Counted from the stretch's first letter, positions 20,085 to 32,403 are shown. The stretch: 64,000 bases of DNA from Dendrocalamus latiflorus (GCA_017311315.1 CM029666.1:34172749-34236748); one strand, 5' to 3'. Notes: generated from the sequence alone by a model not told the origin. Translations and numbers: made by a program.

Positions 20085-22369
20085 GTGTGTTCTATTTTAG
20101 GGCTTCAGAAAGAGCCTAACATGTTTCAGCTGCCAAGGAGCATTTACATTACCGTTAATAATGTAAATTTTTTTTTTGGGATTTGGGATTTTACATATGG
20201 GCTACTTTCATGTCCTTTAGAAAGCGTAGGCCAAAAAAATCAAACAAATAGTATTATAAGTCTTTTTTATGTATATTTGAGACTATTAGTATGGTGTTTC
20301 AACTATTTATATTGTAATTTGTGCAAGTTTCCAACTTAATCCTTGAATTTAAGACTTATCATATTATTTAGTGCCTGTATACCGAATTACGGTACAAATT
20401 TTACAATTATTTACTGCATTGGCAAATGGTTTTACCGAATTGCATATGAAAATTTTGGTGCGGCATACCCTTCGGTAAAATCCTGGGTCCGCCACTGTAT
20501 GATTCTAAATTCAAATTCATTTTTTGTTAAGAGCAGTAAAAAGAGAAAATTCCGATAAATTTGAACTCTTAACATTGTCTGATTTTTCTCCGTTTTTTGT
20601 TACCGCTAACGTATAATGAACGTAAACTTGAAATTTATGCATAGTTAAAAAAAATTAGAAGTATATGAAGAAATTTTATTGAAATTTTTCATGATGTTTT
20701 TAGTTAAGATGCACCGTGAGTGCACCTTAAACTTAAGTGCATAGAATATGTTGTCTTTAAAGTATCCGTCTTTGCCTTTGTTTCTCTCTAATTTTCGTCA
20801 CCGCCTAGTCCAAACTCCAAAGTAGCTGAAGATCCTTGTTGTTCCATTGGTTTAAGCTCCAACTCATTCTTTGTTTGATTCGTCTTGGTCAGTTGGTCCT
20901 TTTAGTTTTAGCGCACACTACCTAGCTGATTATTTTATTGTTTCCATTTGATCCATTATTAATTGTTCATGTGCCGATTGCTCCAGTCACGTCAATGTGG
21001 GCTCAATTCCTTTATCCACTGTTTTTTCAGAAGGCTCATGTGAGAAAATATAGGGTTATGCTACGATAAATCATTACCATTTTAGATGAGTGAAAATTTA
21101 AATTTTGCAGTTTTTCTAGAATTCCTATAGACCTGGCGGTCAGACTGCTCCCTCCAGCGGTCCGACCGATCATGACCAGCGGTCACACCGGCTAGGGATG
21201 GCGGCTCGATCGGCAGGACCGTGTTGATTCAACTGTATTTTAGAATTTTGGGAAAGTGTGTCATGAATTGATTTGGTTTGACTTAGGCCAGCACATATAT
21301 ATTGCATGATGCATGTTTTAGCTAACGTGGGTCAAGTTGTGAAGAATTTGCATCCAAAAATGATTTCTTTGTCTTTGGATATATAGGGAGACTTGGCATC
21401 AACCATGGTCAAGGATGAGGATCGAGCTATGTTCTTAGAGGAGTTGAGGCTTAGAATGATCAAGGATGCCGAATGAGATTGCTGACCTCAAGCATGACAC
21501 GAGAAAGGTGAAAAATACTGAAGGAAAGTTCGAGCAACTTGCAGATGCGTGGCAAGCCAGTGGTGCACCTACACATGGCAAGTATGGCGATTGCTTATAA
21601 GGGAAGATGAAGATCGAGTCAAGAAACGGTATTTTGGTAAATTGACCAAAATACTGGAAATTACTTTGGACCAAAACCATGGCGCTTGGAAGAGCAGTTT
21701 AGATCAAGGAGAAGCTAAGAAAATCATGTTGAATCAAAAGATAAGAACTTAGCGGATTCGGGCTTATGTGTTTTGAAAAGCGTGCATAAGTGTAATGTAT
21801 AAGTGGGTTTTCCTATTTGTGCTAGTGACTACTATCTATTAGAGTTAGATAGGTGTTGGTTAGCCTATTTATTTGATTCGTTGGAATGGAGATTTGCTAG
21901 TTATCCATCCAACCATCTTAGTTTTACTCATTGAAGTCAAGTATTCTAGGGTTAGGGTTTAAGAAATGTGAGTGCTATGGTGTGCTCTCTTGTCCTCTAG
22001 GTAGAGTGACTGTAAAACCTTCATCCTCATATAGCAATATATCAATTTTGTTCATCTTTCATAGCTTCCTCTTGTTTTGGTTGATTTGCTCTTGATTTGG
22101 TTAGTTTTGATCTTCTCTCTCCCCTTCTTGATATTGTTGGATGCCAAAGATGAGTAAATTATGGAGATGTCCCATCAAAATCAATCCCCATCTATCTAGG
22201 CATCTGGTTCGGCAAGTTCTTCAAGTTGCCCAGTTTTGCTTGGATTTGGTCTCTCCGTGTGATTTCTTGATCCGAGTATTTTTGCCTCTAATCCTTGGAA
22301 GTTATTTCTTGATGTGATATATATGAATACATCTAGAGCCATCTTGGCCATCATCTATCTATGAGCAAA

Positions 22370-23725
22370 CTACAAAAATGCTAATATTGGATGCCTCATC
22401 ACAGACAGTTGACCAAATCCATCAATATTAAATACAATCACAGATGGTTTTGCTTTAGCGACCGTCTGTGTTACTAGCAGCACTAAAAACCATTTGTGAA
22501 AAGATAATATTACAGATGGTTCATGTTGAAAACCGTCTGTGAAGTATCACAGACGGTTATTAACAAAAATCATCTGTGATATTATCTCTTCACAGACGGT
22601 TTGTATTAAAAACCGTCTATGATATTTCACCGCCCAATTTTGCCACACCCTTTATTCAAACTTTCAAACTAAAGTGGCAGAGTGACCTCTCAACTACTGA
22701 ACGGTTCCACTACCCAAATGCCTTTATATATGCTGCCCACACGCCTCTCCTAAACGCTCCAAACCAAAGCGCCACCTAGCTAGCTCCTCCAAACCAATCG
22801 AAGCACTACCTTCCTCAATGATGCCGACTACCTCCCCGAGCTCCTCCGCCTCTGGTTGTGACGTCATGGTTCACTGCATAAGGCACTCTTGTCTTAAGAG
22901 TGTCTTTTGTAGTGTCACCGTCGTGACACTGCTACCGCCGGCCTCTCCTTCATCACTGGTGATATATAACCCATCCCTTCCCTCTCTTTCTTGATACTTA
23001 GATATGAAATTACGAACTTGTGACATTGTACCACTTTACTCTTAGAACTTGTGTTTTACTTTCTTGGCTCCCTAAACTTATCTTTGTTTGCACTGGTGGT
23101 CGTTTCCTCTGTTTCCTAATAGAATTACCTGATGTGGTGCACATGGCTACTAACGGACTAGGTGCATACGACCACGGCTTACAATCGCGCGCCTATAACC
23201 ATGGCATATGACCATAGCATACCAAAGCAACAAACAACAACACCAACAACATAAACAACGAGCCACCAAAGACATGGTGTCAATCATAAATAGGCCTAAT
23301 TTTGTTCATCTACATTCTATGATTGCACTGTTTTATAGTGCAATTAGATAATGTTGATGAACTGAAGGAGACCTAATTATGATATCATAAGAACGCAATC
23401 ACAGACAGTTCTTAACTATAACCATGCGTGATAATACACTATCACAGACGGTTCATAATAAGAACCGTCTATGATAACTGTTATCACAGACAATTCTAGT
23501 TAAAAACCATCTATGATAAGGGTTACTACAGATGGTTCAAAAACTGTCTGTAATGCCCACTACTATAGAAAAGCTCATCACAGACAATTCAAAAATGTCA
23601 CCACAGACGGTTTCCTAAACCGTCTGTGCTTATAGGGCATTACTGACCCATAAGCACAGATAGTTTAGGAAACCATCTATGGTGACATTTTTGAACCATC
23701 TGTGATAAGCTTTTCTGTAGTAGTG
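22370..23725. mobile_element. CACTA derivative inserted in the copia LTR
   Basis: The right end GCTTTTCTGTAGTAGTG (to 23725) is a CACTA terminus. The left end is worn (CTACAAAAATGCTAAT at 22370, compare CACTACTACAGAAAGGCTAAT's first part at 13415). Decayed CACAGACGG hairpins flank a ~770-bp core. The core holds a TATA box (CCTTTATATATGC near 22723) and an exon-like start, probably a captured promoter. The sister LTR shows the uninterrupted site near 30470 (GAGCAAATCATATTT). No transposase remains. Confidence 0.75.
23558..23725. repeat. 168-bp foldback with CACTACTA ends
   Basis: Runs from CACTACTATAGAAAAGC to GCTTTTCTGTAGTAGTG and is an inverted repeat along most of its length (for example GACGGTTTCCTAAACCGTC and its partner). 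It forms the right end of the CACTA derivative. It could be a MITE inserted there, or a duplication of the terminus. Flanks GCC and AAG do not match. Confidence 0.6.
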
Positions 23726-24242
23726 AAGTCATATTTCTCGTTTTTGGTTTTTGCCCAGTTTTGGAGCTATCTTGCTTAATTTTGAGAAAGGTCTAAATTT
23801 TCTACATGAATTATTATGATCCTTGGTTGAAATAGGTTCATAAGACCTTAAAAAAGGTGTGTGTAAAATTTTATATCATTTGGACTTGTATTTTTGAAGT
23901 TGCACCAAAAAATGCATCGACTCAAGCTAAAATTTTAGTTCTAAAATAGCTGAGGCCAGTTAGACCGCACCTCTCATGGTCATACTGCCAAGGCCAGTCA
24001 AACTAATGCCTAGCTAGTGGTCCGACTACTAAGCACCAGTCAGACCACCCCTAGCAGTCGGTCTGACCACTTGAGCATTGAATTTCATAAATTTTTGGTT
24101 TCTTCATTTGCTGGTTTTTGTGTTGACTTTTCATACTAATCTTTATAGCTTTATAGCTATCAGAGTGAAGCATCGGCAAATACTTGGAAAAAATTTGAAG
24201 GGACCATTCACCCCCTCTTTGTTGCCACACCGGTCCTACAAG

Positions 24243-24254
24243 TAGTATCAAAGC
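24243..24254 (+). other. copia primer-binding site
   Basis: TAGTATCAAAGC, two bases from TGGTATCAGAGC, placed two bases after the LTR end TACA. The differences agree with the age of the element. Confidence 0.6.
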
Positions 24255-24296
24255 CTGGTTAGCTCCTCTCATAGATCTTAATCAGTCTTAAGAACT

Positions 24297-24625
24297 ATGA
24301 TATCAGACAAGTATTCAACTAAACCACCCATTTTTTATTGAGTTGATTTCTCCAATTGGAAGGCTCGTATGCAATCCTACATCGAGGCCCAAGGGCACAA
24401 AATTTAGATTAAGGCCAATAATTCTTATGGTGTGCCGTCTGATGATCATGTTACATCGGGTCTAGAGGCAAACAACATAGCTTGCAAATTTCTGATTCAA
24501 TGGCTTAGTCGATCTGAATTTGAGAAGATTGCGCACTTGAGGTCTGCTCATGAGATTTGGAAGACCCTCGCTGATTACCATGAGAACTCTATTACAATCA
24601 CAGAAGTGACAGAAACCAATTGAAG
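24297..24625 (+). pseudogene. copia gag remnant
   Basis: From ATG at 24297 the frame gives VDFSNWKARMQSYIEAQGHK and later SEFEKIAHLRSAHEIWKTL, the UBN2/gag core of plant copia elements. It has at least two in-frame stops, one of them at a conserved Trp position (GHKI*). The capsid half beyond 24625 and the zinc knuckle are lost. Confidence 0.75.
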
Positions 24626-24849
24626 AAAGAATACTCAAAAATCGAACAACAGCGTGGTGAATTTTTGAATGAGTTGTGAGAAAGGTTCAACAAGATTATT
24701 CATGATCTTTATGTTGTTGGTTTGATATTTTCTGATTCTAAGAATACATTTGGCTTTTGTTGTATCTTTTGAACCCCGAGATGTCACAAATGTTTTATCT
24801 AATTCCTCTTAGGTCAATGCCATGCATAAAGAGCTTAAAATTTTTGAAA

Positions 24850-25255
24850 GAAACCATGTCTGGATCTTAGTTGAATCTCTTCCTAATCATAATGTGATTG
24901 ATAAAAAATAGATTTTCCAAAATAAGCAAACTGAGGATGGGTAGGCAGTTGATCATAATAAGGCTAGACTTATAGCTCAAAGTTTTTTTAGGTAGAGGGT
25001 TTAGACTTTGAAGAGACCTTTCACCTGTAGCTAGATTAGAAGCCAATCGCATCTTACTAGCATTCGTGGCGTCTAAGACCTTTAAGCTTTTTCAAATGGA
25101 TGTCAAAAGTAATTTTCTAAATAGTTTCATAGAAAAAGAGGTCTATGTCAAGCAACCCCAGATTTTAAAAATCCTAAGTTCTTAAACTATGTGTGTAAGC
25201 CTCCAAAGTCTTGTATAGATTGAAGCAAGCCTCTAGAGCTTAGCATATGTCATAG
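24850..25255 (+). pseudogene. copia reverse transcriptase remnant
   Basis: The frame holds decayed RT blocks: KARLIAQSFF, VEGLDFEETF, PVARLEANRILLAFVAS, FQMDVKSNFLNS and EKEVYVKQP, with several stops and small shifts. The YVDD catalytic part and RNase H are missing, cut off where the gypsy LTR begins at about 25260. Integrase and protease between gag and RT are deleted. Confidence 0.75.
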
Positions 25256-25259
25256 CCAA

Positions 25260-28200
25260 GGTTATTATTTAAATAAGTAAATAAAAAATAAATTTAATTT
25301 AAGTAAAGTAAAAATAACATGTTATTTGGTTTTCCTGAGTTTTCCATGATTTTGCGCATTTTAAAAGGTTTTCCTTTTTTCCAAAAATTAAAAAAATCTG
25401 TATAAAAGTAAAAACCAACTTTAAGATGGAAATAATTTTCCTAAGTCTAAAATAGCCTAAGCTTATTTGAATTTTGTTATATTTTCTAAAAATCAAAAAG
25501 GAATTTAAAACCCCAAAAATCCCCTAGGCCAAAACCTTTCCACGCAACCCACCTCTCCCACCTAGGCCTAGCCCCTTTTTTGTGCCTCGGCCCCACTCTC
25601 CTCCCCCCACGTGTCGCATGGCCCACATCCCATCTCCACCTATTGGCCTGGCCTTCCGTGCTTGCTGCCTCCTCTCTCTGACATGAGGGGCCCACACGTC
25701 AGTCATCTTTCTACCTCTTTCTTCTTCCTTAAGCAAGCGTCTTCGCCATTTTCGGCTGGACTCCTCCACGCCTTCCTTCGTAACCTCCACTCTGATGGAA
25801 ATTCTTCTCTGCGTGCAATCCAAACCCCATTGTCTCCACGCTGTCTTTCCTTCCCCACACCCTCTTTTTCCTTTCTCTCCCTCCCCAATTTCTCTCTTTC
25901 TGTGACCGCCAGCAATGAATTAGCCACCATGCACTCCTCCTCGGCCCTATAAAAAACCCCTAGGCACCCCCAAACCTCACACAAATATTCCCTCACCTCC
26001 TCTCCCTCTTCCAAGGCCCGAAGATATTCTGCACCATGCTCCTCCTTCGAGCTTCGCCGCTACTCTAACGAGTAATTCCCAGGAGACAAGCCCCTTCGAG
26101 CCTCACCATCGCCTCCTAGGGCTCCACTACATAATCGTCGATCTCCTCCGCCTCACTGCCATCAAGGAAGACCACTGGCGAGCCAACTTCACCAGAGCCC
26201 ATGCGCCGCCACAGCCTCTCTCCTCGCTAGCAGCCTCCGCTCACCTGCAAGCTCTATGCCAGGTAAAAACAGGACCACTGAGCCACCCTCACCCTTTCTC
26301 GCATCACGTCATCCTCCACTGACCACTGTAGTGTCGATGACCATCGGTCCCTGTGCATGTCACTGCCAGTGTCACATCACTAGCCATGCCAGTGCCACCT
26401 AGCTACCACGTCCACTGCTCAAGCCTGATCAGCGCCTGTGTGGCTCATCGAGTCAATTTACACACCAGGTCCACCGTGGACCAAGCTCCTGTGCCATGGA
26501 CCTGATCCATGAGACCTGAGCCCAGCTGTCAGTGACAAAACCCCCTTTTCCTTTCGAAAATAATTCAGCCTATATCCAAAATTCCTCTCTGACATCATAA
26601 ATCCATTTTCCTTTAGAAAAATAAAAACAAAAATTAGGAAAATCCCAACACAATGTTTTCTTCCTCTTTTTCCTAGATCTAAATCTTCTGAGAGCCCCAT
26701 TCTTGTTCCTAAATTTATTTAAAATCCCAATCTACCCATGTCTACCTTCCTTTTGAATTTTTGGAGTTTATTTGGATTTTATTTAAATTTTGTTTGCCTT
26801 TGCTATTTGCTTATGTAGATTGCAATGTTTCTGATGAGTTCTTCTACGTCAATGATTCTCTCAACTAGACCTCTGGGCAAGGCAAGTTACATCGTTGATC
26901 ATGTTGAACCTAGTATTTCAAATTATTTATATTCTTTTAAATTAGTATGCATGCTTATTTTTATTTAAGCCTAGTTTAAATTCTGGTTTAAACTTTAGAT
27001 AATTCCCACTTCCTTGTACATAGCCAAAATTGACATTGGTTACCCAAATACCTTATCACCCTAGAATAAAACTTTAGTTCATACGTTAGTATTGGCTAGA
27101 TATTTTGTAGCAATTAGACATGTTTAGAGATGAATCTAGGCTTAGGTACTTTTTCATATGAAATGATGAGTTTTAAAATGAATTCTTGACTTTGGTGAGT
27201 CAATAAGGTTTATGATATGTTTGGCAAAATAAAATAAAAGCATGGTTTAAACTTAGGCAAATGGTTAGATGGTGTGTGCTTGGTGGCATAAGGTGGGTTT
27301 GTGAAAAGTTTGCCCAAGTCAATTAAAGATCGTTCTATGATCTACTGCTACAAAGCCCATCATACTACCACAAGTTTGGTAAAGGATAGGCCTAACTAAC
27401 TAATTTATGGATCACAACCTTTGTTTTGCTACAGGTTGAATGTGGGTGTGGCAAGGCCACAAGAAGTCTCACACGGTACAAGAAGGGGCCCCAACTTAGT
27501 GGATTCTATGTTGTAGTGGAACCTTAGTGGGGCACGATCAGATTGACAATTCCGTATTGTAAAGGCCTTGTGATAATCACTTAGTCGCACGCCTAAGAAA
27601 GCATGTTATAGCCCACATCATAAGTTGATTATATCGTGTAGGTAAAGTTGTACAATCTCTACAAAGTGTTTAAACTATCATGGATAGCTGTGTTCATGGT
27701 CATGGGTATGTTGAGTAAAGGTTTTCACAGATTAGACTTGGTTTTTCAAAAACTTAGTTAAATGAAAGATGATGAGATCTTTTGAAAAAAGATGATCCAG
27801 GTGGGATACCCATGGATAGGTTAGGTAGGGGTTGGACCATCAATAACAATATTATTTGGTTAAAATGTTGATTATTTACTTTTTTTTAATTCAACAATTT
27901 TCATCTACTTATTATATTTATTTGTCAAATTATCTTTTTACTCAAATAACCATACTAAGCCCTATTTTGATATTATCCGTGCATGCATTGACTCTATTAT
28001 TAGTGCAACTTATGGAGTATATTTTTGTGCTCACCCTTGCTTAAATTCTGTTGCTCAGAGGACTGCTTCAACTTTGGTGAGGACCTTGACGAGTAGGCCA
28101 TGTCCCACAGTTGTTTGCCGGTGGGTAGACTGGATGGTCTTCTTCCGCTTCGGTTTTTTTTTCCATTGCTATTATTTAGATTTGGGGGCTGTGGATGTAA

Positions 28201-28346
28201 ACTTTGGCCATCAAGCCCATATTTGGTTAATTGATAAATATCATTATGGTTGATATTTATCTTTGTTTTCCACTGTGTGCACTAGTTAATCCTGAACTTG
28301 TACGATTTGTACAGAGGATCCAGAGGTGTTGTTTATGGGTCTAACA
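25260..28346 (+). mobile_element. Ty3-gypsy LTR fragment inside the copia element
   Basis: Matches the LTR at 49875-53814 in order: ACCAACTTTAAG block, pyrimidine-rich segment, TATA box (CCCTATAAAAAACCCC, ~25945), GACCATGTTGAACCTA-type block at ~26900, and terminal GGGTCTAACA. It lacks the TGTAACATCC start, so the 5' end is truncated. Followed by a PBS and a short leader, so it was a 5' LTR. Confidence 0.7.
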
Positions 28347-28350
28347 GAGG

Positions 28351-28362
28351 TGGTATCAGAGC
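28351..28362 (+). other. gypsy primer-binding site
   Basis: A perfect TGGTATCAGAGC, four bases after the LTR end in CTAACA. Confidence 0.8.
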
Positions 28363-28625
28363 CATGGCAACTCTAGGATATGGCTGTAGATAGAATAGAA
28401 TTGTTGAACCCTAAGGACTTATTTTAAATAACCAGTAATTTCAAAAAGTATTGCTTACCCTTGCCTCTCAATCCTTCCTCATCTTTTTTGTCATTACTTG
28501 AAAATCTATTTCTAACTCTTCTCTTGTTCAAACTACTATAGATGGACAACAGTTGGGATGCACAACACAATGGATTGTGTGTAGCACTTCCTCAACTACT
28601 TTGCCATCTAGGTTTCCAATGTCGA
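28363..28625 (+). other. gypsy leader and broken gag start
   Basis: Leader sequence follows the PBS to an ATG near 28541 (MDNSWDAQHN...), which loses similarity to gag soon after. The element is cut off at about 28625 and copia sequence resumes. Confidence 0.4.
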
Positions 28626-29038
28626 CCTTCTATGCTCACCGAGAACACACTCACCGAGAACACAGTCATGGAGAATAAAACATAAAAGCCCTTTCCTAAT
28701 TGTTCTTTCATATAGACATAGAGTGAGATTTACCAATATATTTGGTGGATTTGAAGCTTTTGTGGAGACTAGTTAAATAGAACAATTGCTTTTTCATACG
28801 GACCTAGAGTGAGATTTCCCAATTTATTTGGTACATTTGAAGCTTTTGTGAAAAACTTACCATTTTTAGTGACTTCACTCTATTTTTGGCTCATATGGTC
28901 ATTTTCAATCGCTGAAATTTTTATAAAACCATTTTGAGCTTTTATTTGCAAGATTCCCTCTATAATTCTAAAACTACATCCTAACCGAGATTTCAAGAAA
29001 TTGCCAATAAATTCATCAAGGGAGAGAATGAAGGACCA
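28626..29038 (+). other. copia 3' internal region with polypurine tract
   Basis: Non-coding AT-rich sequence with an ~82-bp tandem duplication (TAGAGTGAGATTT...GAAGCTTTTGTG at 28718 and 28801). It ends in the purine tract AAGGGAGAGAATGAAGG next to the 3' LTR. Confidence 0.55.
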
Positions 29039-30999
29039 TGTGAGAAAGTCCAGTGTTATGTTGTGATGACATATCGCTATTTTAAAGGAGTGAAATTTTG
29101 GAATTTGCAATTTCTCTAGAATTCCTACAGACCTAGTGGTCTGACCGACTAGTGGAGGTAATCAGACCCAACCCCTCTAGCGGTTTGACCGGCCACGACC
29201 AGCAGTCAGACCTGCTGGGGATGGCGGTCTGACTGACAGGGCTATGTTGATTTGGCTGGATTTTGGAATTTTGGGGAATTGTGCCATGGATTGATTTGGT
29301 TTGACATAGGTCAGTGCATATGTATCGCATGATACATGTTCAACTAATGTAGGTCAAGTTGTGAAGAACTTGTACCCGAAAATAATTTCTTTGTCTCTGG
29401 ATATATAGGAAAACTTGGAGTCAACCATGATCAATAACGAGGATTGGGCTACACTCTTGGAGGAACCAAGGCCCAGAACGATCAAGAATACCATGTAAAA
29501 TTGTTGAGCTCAAGCATGACACGGGAAAGGTAGAAAATGTTAAAGGAAAGTTCGAGCGACGGGTTGCACCATGTGGCTTGGTTGATCCAAGTAAGGCGTG
29601 GTCGGGTAGAACCAAAACGGGAGAGACTTTTCAACATGTGACAAGCTAGTGGTGTACCTACATATGGTAAGCATGACAATTGCTTGCAAGGAAAGATGAA
29701 AACCGGGTCAAGAAAGAGTATTTTGGTAAGTTGACCAAAATATCATAAACTACTTTGGATCAAAACAGTGGCACATGGAAGAGCAGTTTAGGTCAAGGAG
29801 AAGCTGAGAAGACCATGTTGGATTAAAGGCTAAGCACTTAGCGGATTCGGGCTATATGCTCTAAAAAGCATGCATAAGTGTAGTATATGAATAAAATTTG
29901 TATTGTGTGGGGTTAATGAGTTTTTTCTTATTTATGCTAGTAGATAGTATCCATTAAGATTACATAGGTGCTGGTTAGCCTATCTATTTGACTCGTTGGG
30001 ATAGAGACTTGCTAGCTATCTATCCAACCATCCTAATTTTACTCATTAAAGCCAAGTGTTCTAGGATTAGGGTTTGAGAAGTGTGAGTGCTATGATGTGC
30101 TCTCTTATCCTTTAGGTGAAGTGGCTGTAAAATCTTCATCCTCAAATAGCAATATATCAACTTTGTTCATCTCTCATGGATCCCTCTTATTTTGGTTGAT
30201 TTGGTTTGTTTTGATCTTCTCTCTCCCCTTATTGATCTTGTGGGATACCAAAGATGAGTAAGTGATGGAGATATCCCATCAAAATCAATCCATATCCATC
30301 TAGGCATCAGATTTGGTAAATTCTTAAATTTACCCGGTTTTGCTTGGATTTGGTCTTTTCGAGTGATTTCTTGATCCAAGTGTTTTTGCCTCTAATCTTT
30401 GGAAGTTATTTCTTGATGTAAAATATGGGAATATATCTAGAGCCATCTTGGTCATCTTCTATCCTCGAGCAAATCATATTTCTTGTTTTTGGTTTTTGCC
30501 CTATTTTGGTGCAATCTTACTTTATTTTGGAAAGATCTGAACTTTAACATGGATTCTTGTGATCCTTGTTCGAAATAGGTCCTGAGACCTTGACATGGAT
30601 TCTTGTGATTCTTGGTCAGAATAGGTTCCTAAGATATTAAATAAGGTGTGTGCGAAATTTCATATCATTTGAACTTGCATCAGCTCGGGCTGAAATTTCA
30701 GTTCTGGAATAGGGGAGGTCGGTCGACCGCACCTCTCCCGGTTATACCGCCAGGGCCAGTCAGACTGGCACCTAGCCGGTGGTCCGACCGCTAGGCACCG
30801 ATCAGACCTCCCCTGGCAGTCGGTCTGACCACCTGAGCACCAAATTTTTCAGATTTTTTGTTTCTTGATTTGCTAATTTTGTATTGGCTTTCCAATCTAA
30901 TCTTCATAGCTCTGTACTATCGGAGTTAAGGATTGACGAGTACTTAGGAGAAAATTTGAAGGCACTATTTACTCTCTCTGTTGCCATACCGGTCTTACA
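29039..30999 (+). repeat. 3' LTR of the copia element
   Basis: TGTGAGAAAG...GGTCTTACA; the uninterrupted partner of 21039-24240. GGTCTGACCG-type repeats occur at 29110-29250 and 30715-30830. Confidence 0.8.
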
Positions 31000-31930
31000 T
31001 TTTCTTTGCTTACAAGCTCCTCCTATTGGATGGTACACATCGAATAATGCAAAACGACGTAGACATGTAGGTACATGTATAGAAAATGGGACGGTCGGTT
31101 TGAATTTTGAATGTTTGTACCTACCTCGAGGCACATTTGATGTAGTGATTGTACATGTGCATACTCGTAAATATTTCTTTTCAAAAATAAAAATAGTAGA
31201 GAAAACAACAGATATTGCCGTCAATGGCTTTGGATTGGGTAAGGACTAACAAGTAGTCCAGGGGCTCCAGGTTTCAAGATGACTTTTAAGCTCTTGCAGT
31301 CTTGTGTCTGTTCTTTTGAACCTTCTGAACTAGTAGTAAACCAGTACTCCATGTTATCCATGGCTGAGAGCTAGCATATATAACCTATGTAGGTGCTTGG
31401 CTGCTTGTGGCAATCAAGTGCTTTCTTGAGCTTTTTAACTCTTACTTCTTCCTCAGTTGCCATCAGTTATGAGTTATCCTCTCCTCTGAGCCACTTAGAA
31501 AACTGACCCACTTGTTGGAATGTCGGCCTATTTTTCTCCTTGACAATGACCTGGATGTTTGACAATGACCTGGATGTTTCATACTCAAATTTCGGTGGAA
31601 CTTGTCGTTCTAGTACAAGAATAAGTACACGAAAGACTTAGCAGATTGCAAGGACAGTCTTGGCACCTCGTCAGCCCGATGGATTATCTCGTGTCTGGTT
31701 GTGTGCATCAGATGGATTTTTTACACATGGTTGCATATGTTATATCCCATCACATTCTGTCTATTGCAATCCTTAATGGAATCACGGACACTCGGTATTG
31801 TAAGTTAGTTCATCATGCGCAAAGGGGGGTTAACTAATGCTTATGATGACCTAGATAGTCTGTCGCTGGTCAATCATCGAGATGGATATGGTAGTATATC
31901 GATCAAGTTGTTTTTAGGGAACAAATATCT
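31000..31930. other. upstream region of the HIR gene, no other gene recognised
   Basis: Mixed sequence between the copia LTR and the HIR promoter. A plus-strand frame to 31249 has no recognised domain. A 19-bp direct duplication (GACAATGACCTGGATGTTT) occurs at 31542 and 31561. Confidence 0.4.
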
Positions 31931-31935
31931 TCCCC

Positions 31936-31944
31936 CTATATAAG
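31936..31944 (+). promoter_or_regulatory. TATA box of the HIR gene
   Basis: CTATATAAG lies about 460 bp before the HIR start codon. A plausible 5' UTR exon follows, then an intron inside the UTR: a GT after CAGCTTAG near 32011 and an acceptor ATTTTCAG ending at 32361. The promoter and UTR intron are inferred from motif and spacing. Confidence 0.55.
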
Positions 31945-32403
31945 CAACTGCATGCTCTCGCTTTCTGCATTGCCATTCCAGCTCCACTGCAAGTCCTACT
32001 CTGATACCAGCTTAGGTTCACCTTGCTGTATGAAGCAAGTCCCATTATGTTTTTTTTTCGCTTCATAATTGTTGTTTAGAATCATTGTTTTCTGAAACAA
32101 GAGTTATACGAGCTTGACTTCATTGCATGTTGTAGTCTAAAAAAAAAGTTACTGCATATTCTTACATATTCTAGTGAGTTACATTATATATATACATATA
32201 TATCTTGATATGCCAACTGGCATTATTCTCAATTCGCGGTGCGGTTCTGACGAAGATGAGAACTCAAGTGCTTCACCACGCACAGTTTTATAAATAAACA
32301 TCATTGCGGGAGCTATTTAGATGTCCTTGTACTAAACTATAGTTACAAAATCAATTTTCAGGTCCCAGCAAAAGAAACAAAAAGCACAGCTCTGTCAGTA
32401 GCT

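Larger units (their letters stand above)
12342..20497 (+). mobile_element. hAT element carrying an EXO1 gene fragment
   Basis: The ends are CAGGGGCGGACCCA and TGGGTCCGCCACTG (inverted), flanked by a perfect 8-bp duplication TATGATTC at 12334-12341 and 20498-20505; both are hallmarks of hAT elements. A subterminal GGTATGCCG/CGGCATACC motif occurs at both ends. There is no hAT transposase. Once the nested CACTA (13415-20021) is set aside, about 1.55 kb remains, most of it exon 1, intron 1, exon 2 and some of intron 2 of an EXO1-like gene. It is thus a non-autonomous, gene-capturing hAT (a 'Pack-hAT'). Confidence 0.9.
12217..20755. mobile_element. MULE-type MITE, outer shell of a three-level nest
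   Basis: The flanks of the hAT insertion are inverted copies of each other. The left begins GACAACGTATCCTATAC at 12217; the right, reversed, begins GACAACATATTCTATGC at 20755; similarity continues for about 90 bp (AGTGCACT..., CTAATAAAATTTCTAC). Nine-base flanks TTTAAAATA (12208-12216) and TTTAAAGTA (20756-20764) match at 8 of 9 positions, as expected for a Mutator-type insertion. Without the later hAT insertion the element would be only about 375 bp and non-coding. It is the oldest layer of the nest. Confidence 0.75.
21039..24240 (+). repeat. 5' LTR of the copia element, holding a CACTA derivative
   Basis: Similar to 29039-30999 throughout, except for an extra 1.36 kb at 22370-23725. Contains short GGTCTGACCG-type repeats near 21130-21220 and 23950-24070. 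Confidence 0.8.
21039..30999 (+). mobile_element. old Ty1-copia element with two later insertions
   Basis: Two direct copies of a ~1.9-kb LTR (21039-24240 including an insertion, and 29039-30999) share starts TGTGAGAAA, shared middles and ends CCGGTC(C/T)TACA. A PBS follows the first; a purine tract (AAGGGAGAGAATGAAGG) precedes the second. Inside are gag and RT remnants full of stops and a foreign gypsy LTR. No 5-bp target duplication was seen (GCTCA versus TTTTC). The LTRs differ at many positions, so the insertion is old. Confidence 0.8.
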
